DNA of 64,000 bases. It comes from Eretmocerus hayati. Its lineage: Eukaryota > Arthropoda > Insecta > Hymenoptera > Aphelinidae. The first letter of the stretch is position 1. Each line of letters opens with the position of its first letter. Location: positions 98,492,501 through 98,556,500 of the forward strand of contig CM056743.1 of the NCBI GenBank assembly GCA_029851415.1. The letters are read 5' to 3'. Made by a program: the position numbers and the translations under genes. The notes under the pieces are model-generated. The model made no database searches. It was given only the letters and a program-made list of their open reading frames with translations, and was not told where the DNA came from. Of the stretch, positions 54,075 through 64,000 are shown piece by piece.

Positions 54075-56129
54075 AGTAATTCCGCGCGAAAGCGGACCAC
54101 GAATTGCAGACATATCTCAGATTGTTTTTCCACTATTTTCAACCGATTCTATAGTCCAAAAAATGAATTTTTCACTCAGTATGGGGTCCAAAAAAATTCT
54201 TTGTTTCCGTGGGCAATATCTTTGTGATAGTGTTTTTAGGAGAAAATACCAATCTTTTTTCAGTGAAATGGGTGTAGTTCCGACTTGCGGTAACATACGA
54301 CCACGCAGATAGCGGCATTCGAAAGGTCTTTCATAAATCTATCGAAATATGTTTCGAAAATATTCTTTTGAGACTACGGACGCCCCCTATGGGCAGTAAG
54401 TCCAAAAACAGAAAAAGTTCATCTCCTCAAAAACCTGATTTTGAAAAATCTGGAAATCCATATTTCGTTGTAAAATTGCGTGTCCATCCAGGAAACAAGT
54501 GGTCCCGATTCTTGTTTTTGGGTTCTACGCTGTTTAGCTTTCTCGAAGAGACAGTATTGGATCGGTGCGGAAATTTTTCCATAAAATTTTTTTGAATTTC
54601 TCATTTTCTACCCTTTAATTCTATCCTTAGTTAAATCAGAGTTAATCCATCTTATTCTGCTCGCCGAGACCTTTAAAATTGTACCCCTATCAATTTCTTC
54701 TACAGCGGACAACGTTACGTGTGAATTACTTTAAGGCACACCTTGTCCGTGTACGTATGTATGTGTGTCTGTATGTTGTCTTCCCTTTGTCACGCGAATT
54801 TTTCTGAACCCTTAGAGCAATCTTTTTGAAACTTTGACGGTTTGTTCCCAATTGATGAATGATGAGCTCAGTTTATTGACAGCTCCTTACTCTCCATACT
54901 TTCTCTTCTAAGGTAGATTGATTACCTAAAATTTATCATCAATTTCACATTATGTTTGTCCAAACGGCATACCATCCAATATTCAGCCTATAAATATTCC
55001 GAATATCATTTTAAAATATCTCCCGGTCATTCTAAAGAGATTGGTTGATACGGAATTTTGGTAAATATTTTCATTTTCACAAAAAAATTTTCTCAACTTT
55101 ACCTTCTATGTCACTCGAAAGGAGCTGTTGCAAATAAGGCCAAATCTGCTCCAGAGAATTGGGACTCCAGGTTGCACTGAAATGCGTGTTTTGGGTGTCT
55201 AAATATGCATATGAATTTTTTCCGCGTCAAACCGAAGCGTCTCCCAGTAGTGGGCAAAAAGGTGTCCCGTTTAAAATACACGTGGAACGCACTTTCTAGC
55301 GTCCCTCTCAAAATTGGCCCAATGGACTATAACGGCTCCAATGAGGATTTGTTCTTGAACAGAAAATACAACTTTGAGGGGTTTTTTCATGGACGGGAAA
55401 TGATGTGCTGGTACCGAAAAACCACTTGAGAGATGGAAAATGCGGATCTTTCACGCTAAAACCGGGGAATACTCGAACGGAGTGGGATTAATCGAAAAGT
55501 TGCAGAGGACCAAAGTTGTAGATTATGTTCTAAGCTTCTATTTGGCATCGGTTTTTTATGCATGCATTGGTTGGGGGGGGGGGGGTTCCCAAAAAACGAC
55601 CAAAAGTCGTAAAAAACCATATTCATTGGATTTCTTGGCGATCTCGGGGTGAAAATGGACTGACAAACTATCATATCTTGTAGATCTCATCAAAATACAC
55701 ATTCTTGGTTCCCATAATTTTTTCGAAAAAACGCACCAGATTCGAGTTTATAGCAAAAAAGTGCCGAAAATAGGCACTCTCCAACATTCTCACGCAAAAT
55801 TTCCGAAAAATGCAAATGGAAACCCTATATAATAATTGCGTGAAAATTTGCCCTTTTTTGTGTACTTTAAAATGAAAAAAAAATTCATAGCGTTCCGATG
55901 TTCCTGCTTCGAGGAATATGCATTTTTATGCCAGAGAACAAGTTTGAGTGGATAAATTCATGGTTCCAGCATGCTATATGCAATTCTACGTCAATGAGTC
56001 ATACAACTACATCAATCGGACATGCAAAATCGCCAATTTTCATCCACGATCACCGTTCAGAGCCCTAGAATATCCCGGAAACTAGGCACATCCATCAAAA
56101 TTCTCCGGTGCTATTGGAATTCCTCATTT

Positions 56130-56236
56130 GTCAAGGCCCAACACTGGCAAGCTTGCACGCACATGGGTTATGACTCACTGATTTCCCTCGCCTATCCCTG
56201 GATGACCTGCAAGAATTAACGCTTGGCATCTACCAG
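56130..56236 (+). pseudogene. Penultimate exon of a SWIM-type transposase
   Basis: The frame ending LSLDDLQELTLGIYQ before donor CAG|GTATTACC at 56,237 matches the tail motif that precedes the SWIM finger in a widespread arthropod transposase-like family. The upstream boundary is unclear because the catalytic part is missing or replaced by inverted-repeat arm sequence. Confidence 0.5.
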
Positions 56237-56502
56237 GTATTACCCCCAACAAATATTACTCACGTATAAGTAGTTGGCCTAAAGTGTGCAAAGTACTCGA
56301 TCTAGTGATAATACTTCCGAAGTACTCCCATAAAACTGCGTAGAAGATGAAAAAATTCCTAGCACTCTCGAATGACTGTTTTGATTCATGTTCATCAATC
56401 CAAACAATTATTGTGACAAGGCAGTACTTTTCGAAGTCAGGGTGACCTGAATGCCCTTGATATCTCTTCAACGAGTCGATTGATCATTATTTTGGTTCAC
56501 AG

Positions 56503-56916
56503 CTGAAGCAAGCAAGATCATACACTGACGAGCACCGTGATGATGAAGGGATTTATTCCCTATTCTATCATAAGGATGAAAGAAACATCATACGGATCAA
56601 GATGCAGTCACGCCACACATCCTCGAAAGTGTACTCTCTTTGGATAAGATATGACGAAGATGAAAAATCCATCAACGGTTGGTACTGTCAATGCAGGACA
56701 GGTGGAAGAACGGTTGGTTGCTGTGCTCACATCGCTTCAGTATTATGGTATCTCGGTTATGAACGATACCAGGAGAATTGCAGGGAGAGATTAAGCCGGA
56801 ACTATGATTCCTTCGTCAGCAATGTCGACCATGAGCAAACGAATGAAGAGTTCCTGGCTGAGCATGGAGTTTTTGAATCAGTGGCTACAGATGAAGATGA
56901 CTCTGAGTCAGATTGA
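56503..56916 (+). pseudogene. Last exon: SWIM zinc finger of a transposase
   Basis: Acceptor TTGGTTCACAG at 56,502, in phase with the previous exon. Encodes LKQARSYTDEHRDDEG, then a beta-rich IRYDEDEKSINGWY segment, then the SWIM zinc finger C-Q-C...C-C-A-H (WYCQCRTGGRTVGCCAHIA) and VLWYLGYERYQ. It ends with an acidic tail and a TGA at 56,914-56,916. SWIM fingers in this position belong to DDE-type transposases of several insect families; I cannot name the superfamily. It is open and looks undamaged, but without the DDE core it cannot be a full transposase. Confidence 0.7.
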
Positions 56917-59633
56917 ACCTCAAAGTCAAATATGTGATATCAAAGAAAACTATAGCTATTATGAACAGGTGAACTGACTGACACACGAGTTTTGGTATAA
57001 AACGTGAAGAACGAATAACTTCCGTTGTCATCTTACTCAGAAAACTTGTTCTACCAGTAATCTCGTCGTCTAGCTTGACAGGCGGACTACTGTCACGGCT
57101 GATTAAGTAGATTTCACTAGTTTGAAAATTTTCGACATCAACTTGTGATATCAATCCAAGCCATAGAGTATGAGTTCTCATGAATGGTTATTTTCGTAGT
57201 CTTGTACACTACAATATTCTCATAGTTGGAAAAAGTTTTGAGAAAGACAACAATCCTGGTGTTCAAAGATTCGATCCTTATCATAACCTTATATAGCTCC
57301 GAATGATGATCGTGGATGAAAATTGGTGATTTTGCATGTCGGATTGATGTAGTTGTATGACTCATTGACGTAGAATTGCATATAGCATGCTGGAACCATG
57401 AATTTATCCACTCAAACTTGTTATCTGGCATAAAAATGCATATTCCTCGAAGCAGGAACATCGGAACGCTATGAATTTTTTTTTCATTTTGAAGTACGCG
57501 AAAGAAGCAACTTTTCACGCAATTATTATATAGGGTTTCCATTTGCGTTTTTCGAGTATTTTGCGTGAGAACGTTGGAGAGTGCCTATTTCCGGCACTTT
57601 TTCGCTATAAACTCGAATCTGGTGCGTTTTTTCGAAAGAATTATGGGAACCAAAAATGTGTATTTTGATAAGATCTACAAGATATGATAGTTTGTCAGTC
57701 CATTTTTACGCCGAGATCGCCAAGAAATCCAATAAATATGGTTTTTTACGACTTTTGGTCGTTTTTTGGGAACCCCCAACCAATACATGCATAAAAAACC
57801 GATGCCAAATGGAAGCTTAGAACATAATCTACAACTTTGGTCCTCTGCAACTTTTCGATTAATCCCACTCCGTTCGGGTATTCCCCGGTTTTAGAATGGA
57901 AGATCCGCATTTTCCATCTCTCAAGTGGTTTTTCGGTACCAGCACATCATTTCCCGTCCATGAAAAAACCCCTAAAAGTTGTATTTCCTGTTCAAGAACA
58001 AATCCCCATTGGAGCCGTTATAGTCCATTGGGCCAATTTTGAGAGGGACGCTAGAAAGTGCGTTCCACGTGTATTTTAAACGGGACACCTTTTTGCCCAC
58101 TACTGGGAGACGCTTTGGTTCAACGCGGAAAAAATTTATATGCATATTCAGACACCCAAAACACGCATTTCAGTGCAACCTGGAGTCCAAATTCTCTGGA
58201 GCGGATTTGGCCTTATTTGCAACAGCTCCTTTGGCGAACGCCTCCATGGATCTTTTCCAAATTTTGAGGCACTGTTCTATTTTCTTGGGCAATGGGCCCA
58301 GTCATTCTTGAACATTATTCGCCTATTCATATTGACACAAATAATGTTTTTCACGTAAATTTGAGTCTTTTGCTTGAATTTTTTCATGAAAATTTTTCGA
58401 ATTTCTCATTTTCACCTCTCAATTCAACATACACCTGAATGAAAGTAAGTCCATTTTATACTCCTCACCGGAATCTATGAAATAGTACCCCTATACAATC
58501 ATTCCCTAATACATAACGCTGTTTGTAAAGTTCTGATGTGCTGTGGATAATGCGAATTGTTATCATTCAATTGAGAAAATTATTTCGTGCAATAAATGTG
58601 AACGACAAAAATTGGATTTGGATTTGAATCTATGTACAATGATAATTGATACAATTTTTTATGAACTGAGATATTTAAATAATCTATAAGGAATGAGAAA
58701 GCATTCTGCAAATTCCTTTTTGCAGCGTATTTTTTTACATTTATCAATATTCTCAGCTTTTTCGGTTGAATAATGAATTTTTCTGCGCATGCGCAGGAAT
58801 TTAGACTGCTGAAACTAATTTCATTGAAGAGCCAAGGGAATTTCCTTCAAAATGACTGCTTGGCAGAATCAAGTTTATGCACTTGGCCCTAGGTTACATC
58901 ACATTAATGATGAAGCATCCTCAAGAGGGGTGAATGCAGATCTTACACGAATTTCCTATGAGTATTGTGAATCGAGTAGAAGTGTCATCATTTTTTAGAC
59001 CTTCTAACTTGAGGCCCAGTACATCGAATTGACTTTGCCAGGTAGTCATTTTGAAGGAAATTACCTCGACTTACCCAATAAAATGGTTTCAGCAGTCTCA
59101 ATTCCTGCGCATGCGCAGAAATGATCATTTTTCAACCTTAGAGGCGGAGAATATTTGTAAAACGTGAAAAAACAGCGTAGAACCGAAAAACTTGGATAGG
59201 GACCACTTTTTTCTGGATGAACACGCAATTTTACATCGAAATATGGATTCCCAGATTTTCAAAAAATGAGATTTTTGAGGAAATGAATTTTTTCTGTTTT
59301 TGTTCTTACTGCCCATAGGGGGCGTCCGTCTCAAAAAAAAATTTTCGAAACATATTTCGATAGATTTTTGAAAGACCTCTCGAATGCCACTATTTGCGTG
59401 GTCGAATCTTACCTGAAGTCGGAAGTACACCCATTTGACTGAAAAAAGATTGTTATTTTTTCCTCAAAACACTATAACAAAGATATTGCCCACGGAAACA
59501 AAAAATTTTTTTTGGACCCACAGGGAGTGAAAAGTTCATTCTTCGGTCCATAGAATCGATTACAAATGTCGGAAAAAGAGTTTGAAACATGTTTGCAATT
59601 CGTGGTCCGCTTTCGCGCGGAATTACTCTTATG

Positions 59634-60084
59634 TAAGTCTGGCTTACGCATTAGTTGTGACCTTCTTGCAGTATAGCTAAAAAAATTTGCGGTTGGGTGT
59701 CATTTGATCCAACGACACAAGAATACTCAAACAGAAAGATATTTCGGTCTAAATCGCAGATGGAAAGTCTTACGAAATCGTAGATAACATTCGTGTGAAG
59801 AAAGTTTCGCAAAAAATGAACTCGCGAGGAAGACGAAATTCGTACCAAGGACATGACAGGCTTTTAGATGGATATTTTATTTAGCCGAACCCGCGGGGGA
59901 AACATCATTTCATGATGAACCAAGGGCTTGTGACTATACGAGCCGTTTATTACTCGATACTTATTTATCGACAAAGCTGTGCGATATTTTTCATAAAACT
60001 GCCATATTATAGTCGATGTGAGACTGTTATATTCCTTTGTTTCATGGATATCCGATTGGGAGAAGTGACATCACTAGGCGCCAA
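59634..60084. other. Sequence between foldback and Tnp2 region
   Basis: Begins with TAAGTCTGGC, the rest of a would-be 5' splice site, and has an acceptor-like TGACCTTCTTGCAG at about 59,671. The following frame stops quickly, so no exon can be confirmed. Confidence 0.4.
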
Positions 60085-61068
60085 GGGGAGATAATTATAA
60101 CTGCTGCAACACTGAAGAATAAATGTGACGACGTGTGCTTGAAGGACTTTCTCAATGTCATTGATGCCCATCTAGAAGTTCCCGAATATGAAAGTAAATA
60201 CAAATTTCTTCAGAATTTTCCCAAAGAACAAAGGTCAGATTATTATTACTGTGTCGCCTGTGGAAGACCTTTGAATTTTGGATCGTGCAAAGTAACAACG
60301 TGCAATAAATGTGGATCTTCGTTCGATAAGGCAACACTGAAAAGGGAGGGAAAATTTTTCGTGCACATCCCACTCGAACATCAGTTGAGAAGCTTGCTTG
60401 AGAGTGAAATATTTCTACAGTTACGTAAAAAGTGTGCTAAGAGTGATATTGTCGTGTCCGATCAATACAAGGAGCTAGAAGAAGAGAACATCATGGGCCC
60501 AGATGATCTCACGGTTTCGATCGGAACTGATGGTATGGGCGTTTTTGAAACGACGAATGATCATGCTTGGCCTTGGGAAGTTCTCATAAATGAGCTTCCC
60601 TATAGAGTAAGAAGAAACAATATGATACTATGGGCAATCTGGTATGGAAGGGGTCATCCTCCAATTCATCTGTTTATGCACATTCTTGTTGACGAACTGA
60701 TCCATCTAAGTGAAGTAGGACTAGAATGCACTCCACCTACATTCAATTCTCCTATAAGAGTCTGGGTGCATGCTCATCAACATAATGGTGAATTTGGTTG
60801 CCCGTACTGTCTTCATCGAGGAGAAACGATTGATTCAAAAAATCGTAACAACGCTCGGATCTATCGCGGCGGAACTAAAACACTCAGAACGGCTGTAATG
60901 TTCTTACTCGCTATGAAGAAAGCCGTTGAATTGGGTAAACCAGTTGAGGGTATCAAAGATTATACAGATTTAGTCCGCGTGAACACGCTAAGAGCGCCTG
61001 ATTCGTTTCCACCAGAGTATATGCACTTCGGTCTTCTTGGCATAACCAAATTATTTTTACTATCTTGA
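60085..61068 (+). pseudogene. Tnp2-like (CMC/EnSpm-type) transposase core
   Basis: Order: a helical GEIIITAATLKNKCDDVC segment, a Cys4 zinc-binding region (YYYCVACGR...TTCNKCGSSF), then the Tnp2-like catalytic region with the first aspartate in SIGTDGMGVF, the family signature WPWEVLINELPYRVR and ILWAIWYGRGHPP, and a second Cys pair, GCPYCLHRGE. Just before that pair the sequence reads VHAHQHNGEF, where the family usually has D-x-P-A-R, so the second catalytic aspartate may be lost. The frame stops at 61,066-61,068, followed by more coding-like text in shifted frames. The ATG at 60,037 is probably not the true start. Confidence 0.75.
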
Positions 61069-61238
61069 TTCACCTGAACCAATCGCAGAAAAGAATTTTA
61101 TGTGGGGCCTAAGGGGCTCAAAGAATTCAATAGGAGAATGAAACAGATTCGGCCTCCGAAAGAAGTAACGAGGGTTCCTTGTAAAGTTGGGGAAGACATG
61201 AAAGTGTTACGTGGGGTGTCGGCGACAAAGAAAGACTC

Positions 61239-61292
<54 letters not shown>

Positions 61293-61386
61293 GACAATAT
61301 ATATACACACACTTGCGCTTACCGAATTGCTGAAGTACGAGTTGGCCGCTGCAGATTTTCCTGTTCTGTGGCTGTTCCATGTAAGT
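61069..61386 (+). pseudogene. Tnp2-like transposase continuation, frameshifted
   Basis: After the stop at 61,068 the text YLDSPEPIAEKNF appears in another frame and VGPKGLKEFNRRM in the original one, so two small indels lie within about 60 bp. The latter frame runs through a TA microsatellite (IYIYIY) to LTELLKYELAAADFPVLWLF and a donor-like CCAT|GTAAGTATT at 61,382. The downstream exon is not found in the window. Confidence 0.6.
61240..61288. repeat. (TA)n microsatellite in transposase
   Basis: About 24 AT/TA dinucleotides. The length stays in frame with the neighbouring transposase text but adds an Ile-Tyr run that is absent from functional relatives by any plausible reading. Confidence 0.95.
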
Positions 61387-62309
61387 ATTATGTACTCCAT
61401 GGGTGGTTGGGGTGTGGTTGATGGGGAAGTGGGGTGGTATGGGGTGTTTTGGGTTGTTTGGGATTTTGTTCTGTAAGGAATGGTATTATGGACTTTTCTG
61501 ATGATTTTTGGTGTGTATGGGCTTCGTTGGCGGATTTCTGGATTGGGGGGGGGGGGACTTTGGGGGCGTTTGGGGCACTTTTTTTTCTTGACTACTGCTC
61601 ATCGGAATCGTGTGACGGCAGGTCCGGGGATGTGTACTAAGTTGTCGGGGGTGGTTTTGGATGGGTAGGGGTGGTGGGGGGTTGGGGTAGCTTCGTGAAT
61701 AATGACTTTTTTTGAAAAATTCTTTTCCTGTTATATAGCTCTAACATTCTCATGTTAGTTTATAATTTTTTCCGATTTTTCCGACCCATAGGGGGCCCAG
61801 AGACGGGATGGAACTGGTATGTGGGGCAAGATGGAACGGTGGGTGGGGTAACATGGAACACTTTTGATACGTGAAAATCGTCTTTTCTTCCGTGTTTTGA
61901 TCGTGTGAGCTGTGAATGAGCTCCCTTGTGCTAATTCGAATGCTTTTCTGAGCTTTCATTTTTTATGTGCTGTTGATTTTGCTCATATATATTCTTTGCC
62001 ACTCGTACCTCGTAACGTCTATCGTAATTTACTATCTCGATGTAAAATTGGTCATCTGAAATTTTCGCGGCTCACGTGGTCTTTATATTTTGCAAAATTA
62101 TTGGTCATCTGAAAATTTTCGCGGTTCGCGTGTGAGGACCGGGAAAATTTTCACTCACTTTTCTCGTATCGGTATCGTTATCATTGTCGTAAAATTTTCA
62201 CGTGACTCACGCGTGAGGGCCGGGAAAATTTCATGACTTTTACTTCGTATGTTACCTCTAAATTTATGTTCTCTACCTGAATACATAATTACTATTTCTA
62301 TGCTACTCC
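61387..62309. other. Non-coding interval with short direct repeats
   Basis: G-rich sequence at 61,400-61,690 including an 11-base G run. Two pairs of direct repeats occur near the env end: GGTCATCTGAAA...TTTTCGCGG (about 62,049 and 62,101) and GTGAGG.CCGGGAAAATTT (about 62,132 and 62,213). Lying just downstream of env on the minus strand, they could belong to the element's 3' untranslated region or LTR, but no LTR can be bounded. Confidence 0.5.
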
Positions 62310-63473
62310 TCACTTGCTAGTCTTCTGTTTCTTGACAATTCCTTGCTCTTCCAACATCTTCAGCTCGATTTCCTGCTTGGCTCTTGTGACCTCGTTTGGT
62401 CTATGGCGTCTGGGGTTGGTTGTCGTTGCGTGTGATGCCGCCATTGCACCCAGCGCTTGCATTGCCTGTGTTGGTGTTATGGTTTCTTGTTTTTCTTCTG
62501 GATTCTCTTCGTTTTGACTTGCGCATAGTATAAATAATATTATTCGATAAATTATTGGCATGATACTAATAGTCGAGAATAATTTCCATGTAATGAATGT
62601 TAGTCCTAATCCTCCTTTTATTGCGGCTCCTGCTATGGGCAATTTGTTTTCAATTGTTCCAATTTTTCCTGCTATTGCTTTGTATTTTCCGATGTTTCTA
62701 GCTTTATCAATCATTTCTCGCAAGCTCTTACCCATCTTGAGGGCATCTGCGTGGGCCAAATTTGCTGCTTGGCTGTCTTCCACGACTTCTGATTCCAGAA
62801 TCTGCTGTACTTCGTGTGACTCCCTGCTGCTGTTGCCGCTCCGGATCATTTTCGGTATGTTGAGATCATAGTTCTGAAATATTATTGATGGTGCGTTGAT
62901 CGTAATTTCTCTTGACGCGGATAACCTGGCGTTCCGAATTACGGCCGTGCATCCTGGTAGAAGCTTGATGATTCCGATCCCTGCAAGCGATGATGTATTG
63001 TGCTCGCTCCGACGGCACTGAATGAAAATTTGCTCCTCCTCTTTTGTAGAATAGATCCAAGTGTTCGGGTCGTGAAGTTTTAGCCAGAATGTTTCGTGAA
63101 TTTTGACCAGCCTGACGTCGCAGTCTGTAATATTTGCGATTGTAGAATTTAGTGCTATTTTGATCTCACATGGTGGATTTCTCGGAATTTCTCGGACTGG
63201 TGCGGTATTTTTACAAATAATCAGATCTTTCAGATGTTTGCACTTGTCGATTTCCCCGTGATGAAATGAGATGTACTTATTTGTCTCCGCTTCTATTCCA
63301 AAGTATGGCCATTTTGGCCAAATATAACCAAATACTTCTCCCGAATTATTTTGAAAAATTTGTTGCACCGGTATAGGAGATGCCTTGTATAAAGTGTATC
63401 TTGATAATTCTAGTAATGGAATTGTGATGATAAATACCAATTTCTCCTTAAATATTGAAACTGAAATTTCCAT
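62310..63473 (-). pseudogene. env: Retroelement envelope, C-terminal part
   Basis: Main open frame of a gypsy/errantivirus-type envelope remnant of 387 codons. It shows a cysteine-containing ectodomain (ITDCDVRLVKIHETFWLKL; IQCRRSEHNTSS), an alpha-helical stem region before the membrane, and hydrophobic segments (AAIKGGLGLTFITWKLF and IMPIIYRIILFILCA) near residues 280-315 that would anchor it. A polar lysine-rich cytoplasmic tail ends KKQKTSK. The frame opens at an internal ATG only because the upstream frame has shifted. The relationship is by overall layout with the frame at 63,736-63,996. Confidence 0.7.
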
Positions 63474-63735
63474 AATTTTCTCTAGGTCTATGATTGGTTC
63501 GGCATCTTCTGCCTGTGGAAATGCCGCGTCCTGTACAGCATTTTCTATTAGTGACTTGGGCTAGCAACTTGGGATGGACCCCTCCTTGTACTGCAAAGGT
63601 GAGAATTTCAACTAAAGTGTTTACATCAATTTTCAAATTAACGATATTTTCTCCCAATAGATTGACCGCATTACGTAATACCGCTTCTTTTACTAGGTCG
63701 TTTTCTGTTGCTGCCAGGTGATCCTTTTGTCCCTG
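63474..63735 (-). pseudogene. env: Envelope middle part, shifted frame
   Basis: The envelope reading continues here in other frames. A piece at 63,657-63,448 starts MGENIVNLKIDVNTLVEILT and overlaps the next open frame. At least two phase changes plus a stop at 63,736 separate the three pieces, so the gene is dead. I do not reconstruct it. Confidence 0.6.
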
Positions 63736-63996
63736 TCATTTCTGTAACATTTTAGTATCTTTACCCAATTGGCTTTCTATTATTTCTGTTTGGTTCGCTA
63801 ATAATTTTGCGACTTTTCTAGTATCATTTGCCTGAATTTCCATAATATTTTTGAGTTCTTGGTCAGTGTCTTCGTCTAGTGTACCAAATAAATAGTTACT
63901 ACCTTTACCAATGAATGGTAGTAATGATCGCCTTCGTCTCTGGCCTTTACTAATTTTTGTTCTTTTCATTAGGTCCAGAACCCGTTTGACGTCCAT
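63736..63996 (-). pseudogene. env: Envelope cleavage site and fusion region
   Basis: Contains a furin-like basic cluster (QRRRRS) followed at once by a hydrophobic LLPFIGKGSNYLFGTLDED segment. This is the arrangement of the F2/F1 cleavage site and fusion region in baculovirus F-like envelopes of insect errantiviruses. A helical heptad-like stretch follows (NDTRKVAKLLANQTEIIESQ), then a stop. The N-terminal subunit lies beyond the window end. No pol gene of the same element is visible, because it would lie at higher coordinates. Confidence 0.8.
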
Positions 63997-64000
63997 CCTT

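Larger units (their letters stand above)
55120..58240. mobile_element. Inner inverted-repeat element with a SWIM gene tail
   Basis: The arms at 55,120-56,055 and 57,325-58,240 are long inverted copies. Landmarks GCAAATAAGGCCAAATC, GGTTGCACTGAAATGCGTGT, GATTAATCGAAAAGTTGCAG and ATGCATATTCCTCGAAGCAG appear in both orientations. A run of G (55,570-55,579) is in the left arm only. The central 1.2 kb holds the transposase C-terminal exons, so this may be a degraded autonomous element whose long TIRs overlap the gene. Confidence 0.75.
54075..59627. mobile_element. 5.55-kb foldback element, CTTATG TSD
   Basis: Ends AGTAATTCCGCGCGAAAGCG and the exact reverse complement. A 6-bp CTTATG flanks both sides (54,069-54,074 and 59,628-59,633). 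The arms are about 520 bp (54,075-54,600 with 59,110-59,627). The right side has an additional hairpin around GCGCATGCGCAG (58,785-59,120). A second inverted-repeat element with its own gene remnant lies in the centre. Direct-repeat segments at about 54,595-54,720 and 58,400-58,500 flank that inner element. Confidence 0.85.

Noticed and set aside
1..64000. tRNA, rRNA or other structured RNA genes
   Set aside because: I looked for tRNA-like box A/B arrangements and rRNA-like stretches and saw none I could support by eye.

Overview
This is a repeat-dominated stretch of a eukaryotic nuclear genome. It is most likely from an arthropod, probably an insect. The evidence is LTR retroelements of the Ty1/copia and Ty3/gypsy types, a gypsy/errantivirus-type envelope gene with a baculovirus-F-like cleavage site and fusion region, a CMC (Tnp2-like) transposase, a SWIM-zinc-finger transposase tail, many MITEs and foldback elements, GT/AG introns and microsatellites. 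I found no intact host protein-coding gene, no rRNA or tRNA gene and no prokaryotic operon. The order within insects cannot be fixed from sequence alone.

Layout. Positions 1-811 and 18,967-20,860 are monomers of a roughly 490-bp tandem satellite, which flips orientation near 19,970. Inside the satellite sits an 18-kb inverted-repeat element (812-18,966). Both its ends carry the same terminal sequence and an array of a 53-bp minisatellite in opposite orientations, about 0.5 kb on the left and 2.7 kb on the right. Its interior is filled with smaller inverted-repeat elements: a hAT-like MITE with an exact 8-bp target duplication, two elements starting CACGGTGCTC, and a 1.2-kb element with TIRs of about 260 bp around a small cysteine-motif ORF. 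Positions 20,860-26,480 hold degenerate tandem repeats and a dead copia element (minus strand) split by a Harbinger-like palindromic element and a second MITE. Positions 27,285-29,370 are a tandem pair of AT-rich units of about 1.03 kb.

Positions 30,612-40,112 are an imperfect palindrome. Each arm carries the 5' part of a copia element (candidate LTR, primer-binding-like site, gag) plus the same upstream flank. The arms have since collected different insertions: 3.76 kb in the left arm, and two MITEs plus a partial duplication in the right. A decayed gypsy element follows (40,115-45,529), with a nearly complete 3' LTR and only about 35 bp of 5' LTR.

Positions 47,326-61,390 are nested foldback elements. 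They interrupt CMC-type transposase sequence: acidic N-terminal exons at 49.7-50.6 kb and a Tnp2-like zinc-binding and catalytic region at 60.1-61.4 kb. One foldback carries the last exons of a SWIM-type transposase at its centre. The window ends (62,310-64,000, minus strand) in a frameshifted envelope pseudogene.

How the parts relate. The order of insertion can be read from flanking target duplications, and almost every coding region is a broken remnant of a mobile element. The least familiar items are the giant element with minisatellite arms, the small cysteine-motif ORF element, and the 3.76-kb insertion with splice-like and CpG-rich sequence. All family assignments come from reading motifs by eye; no database search was possible.
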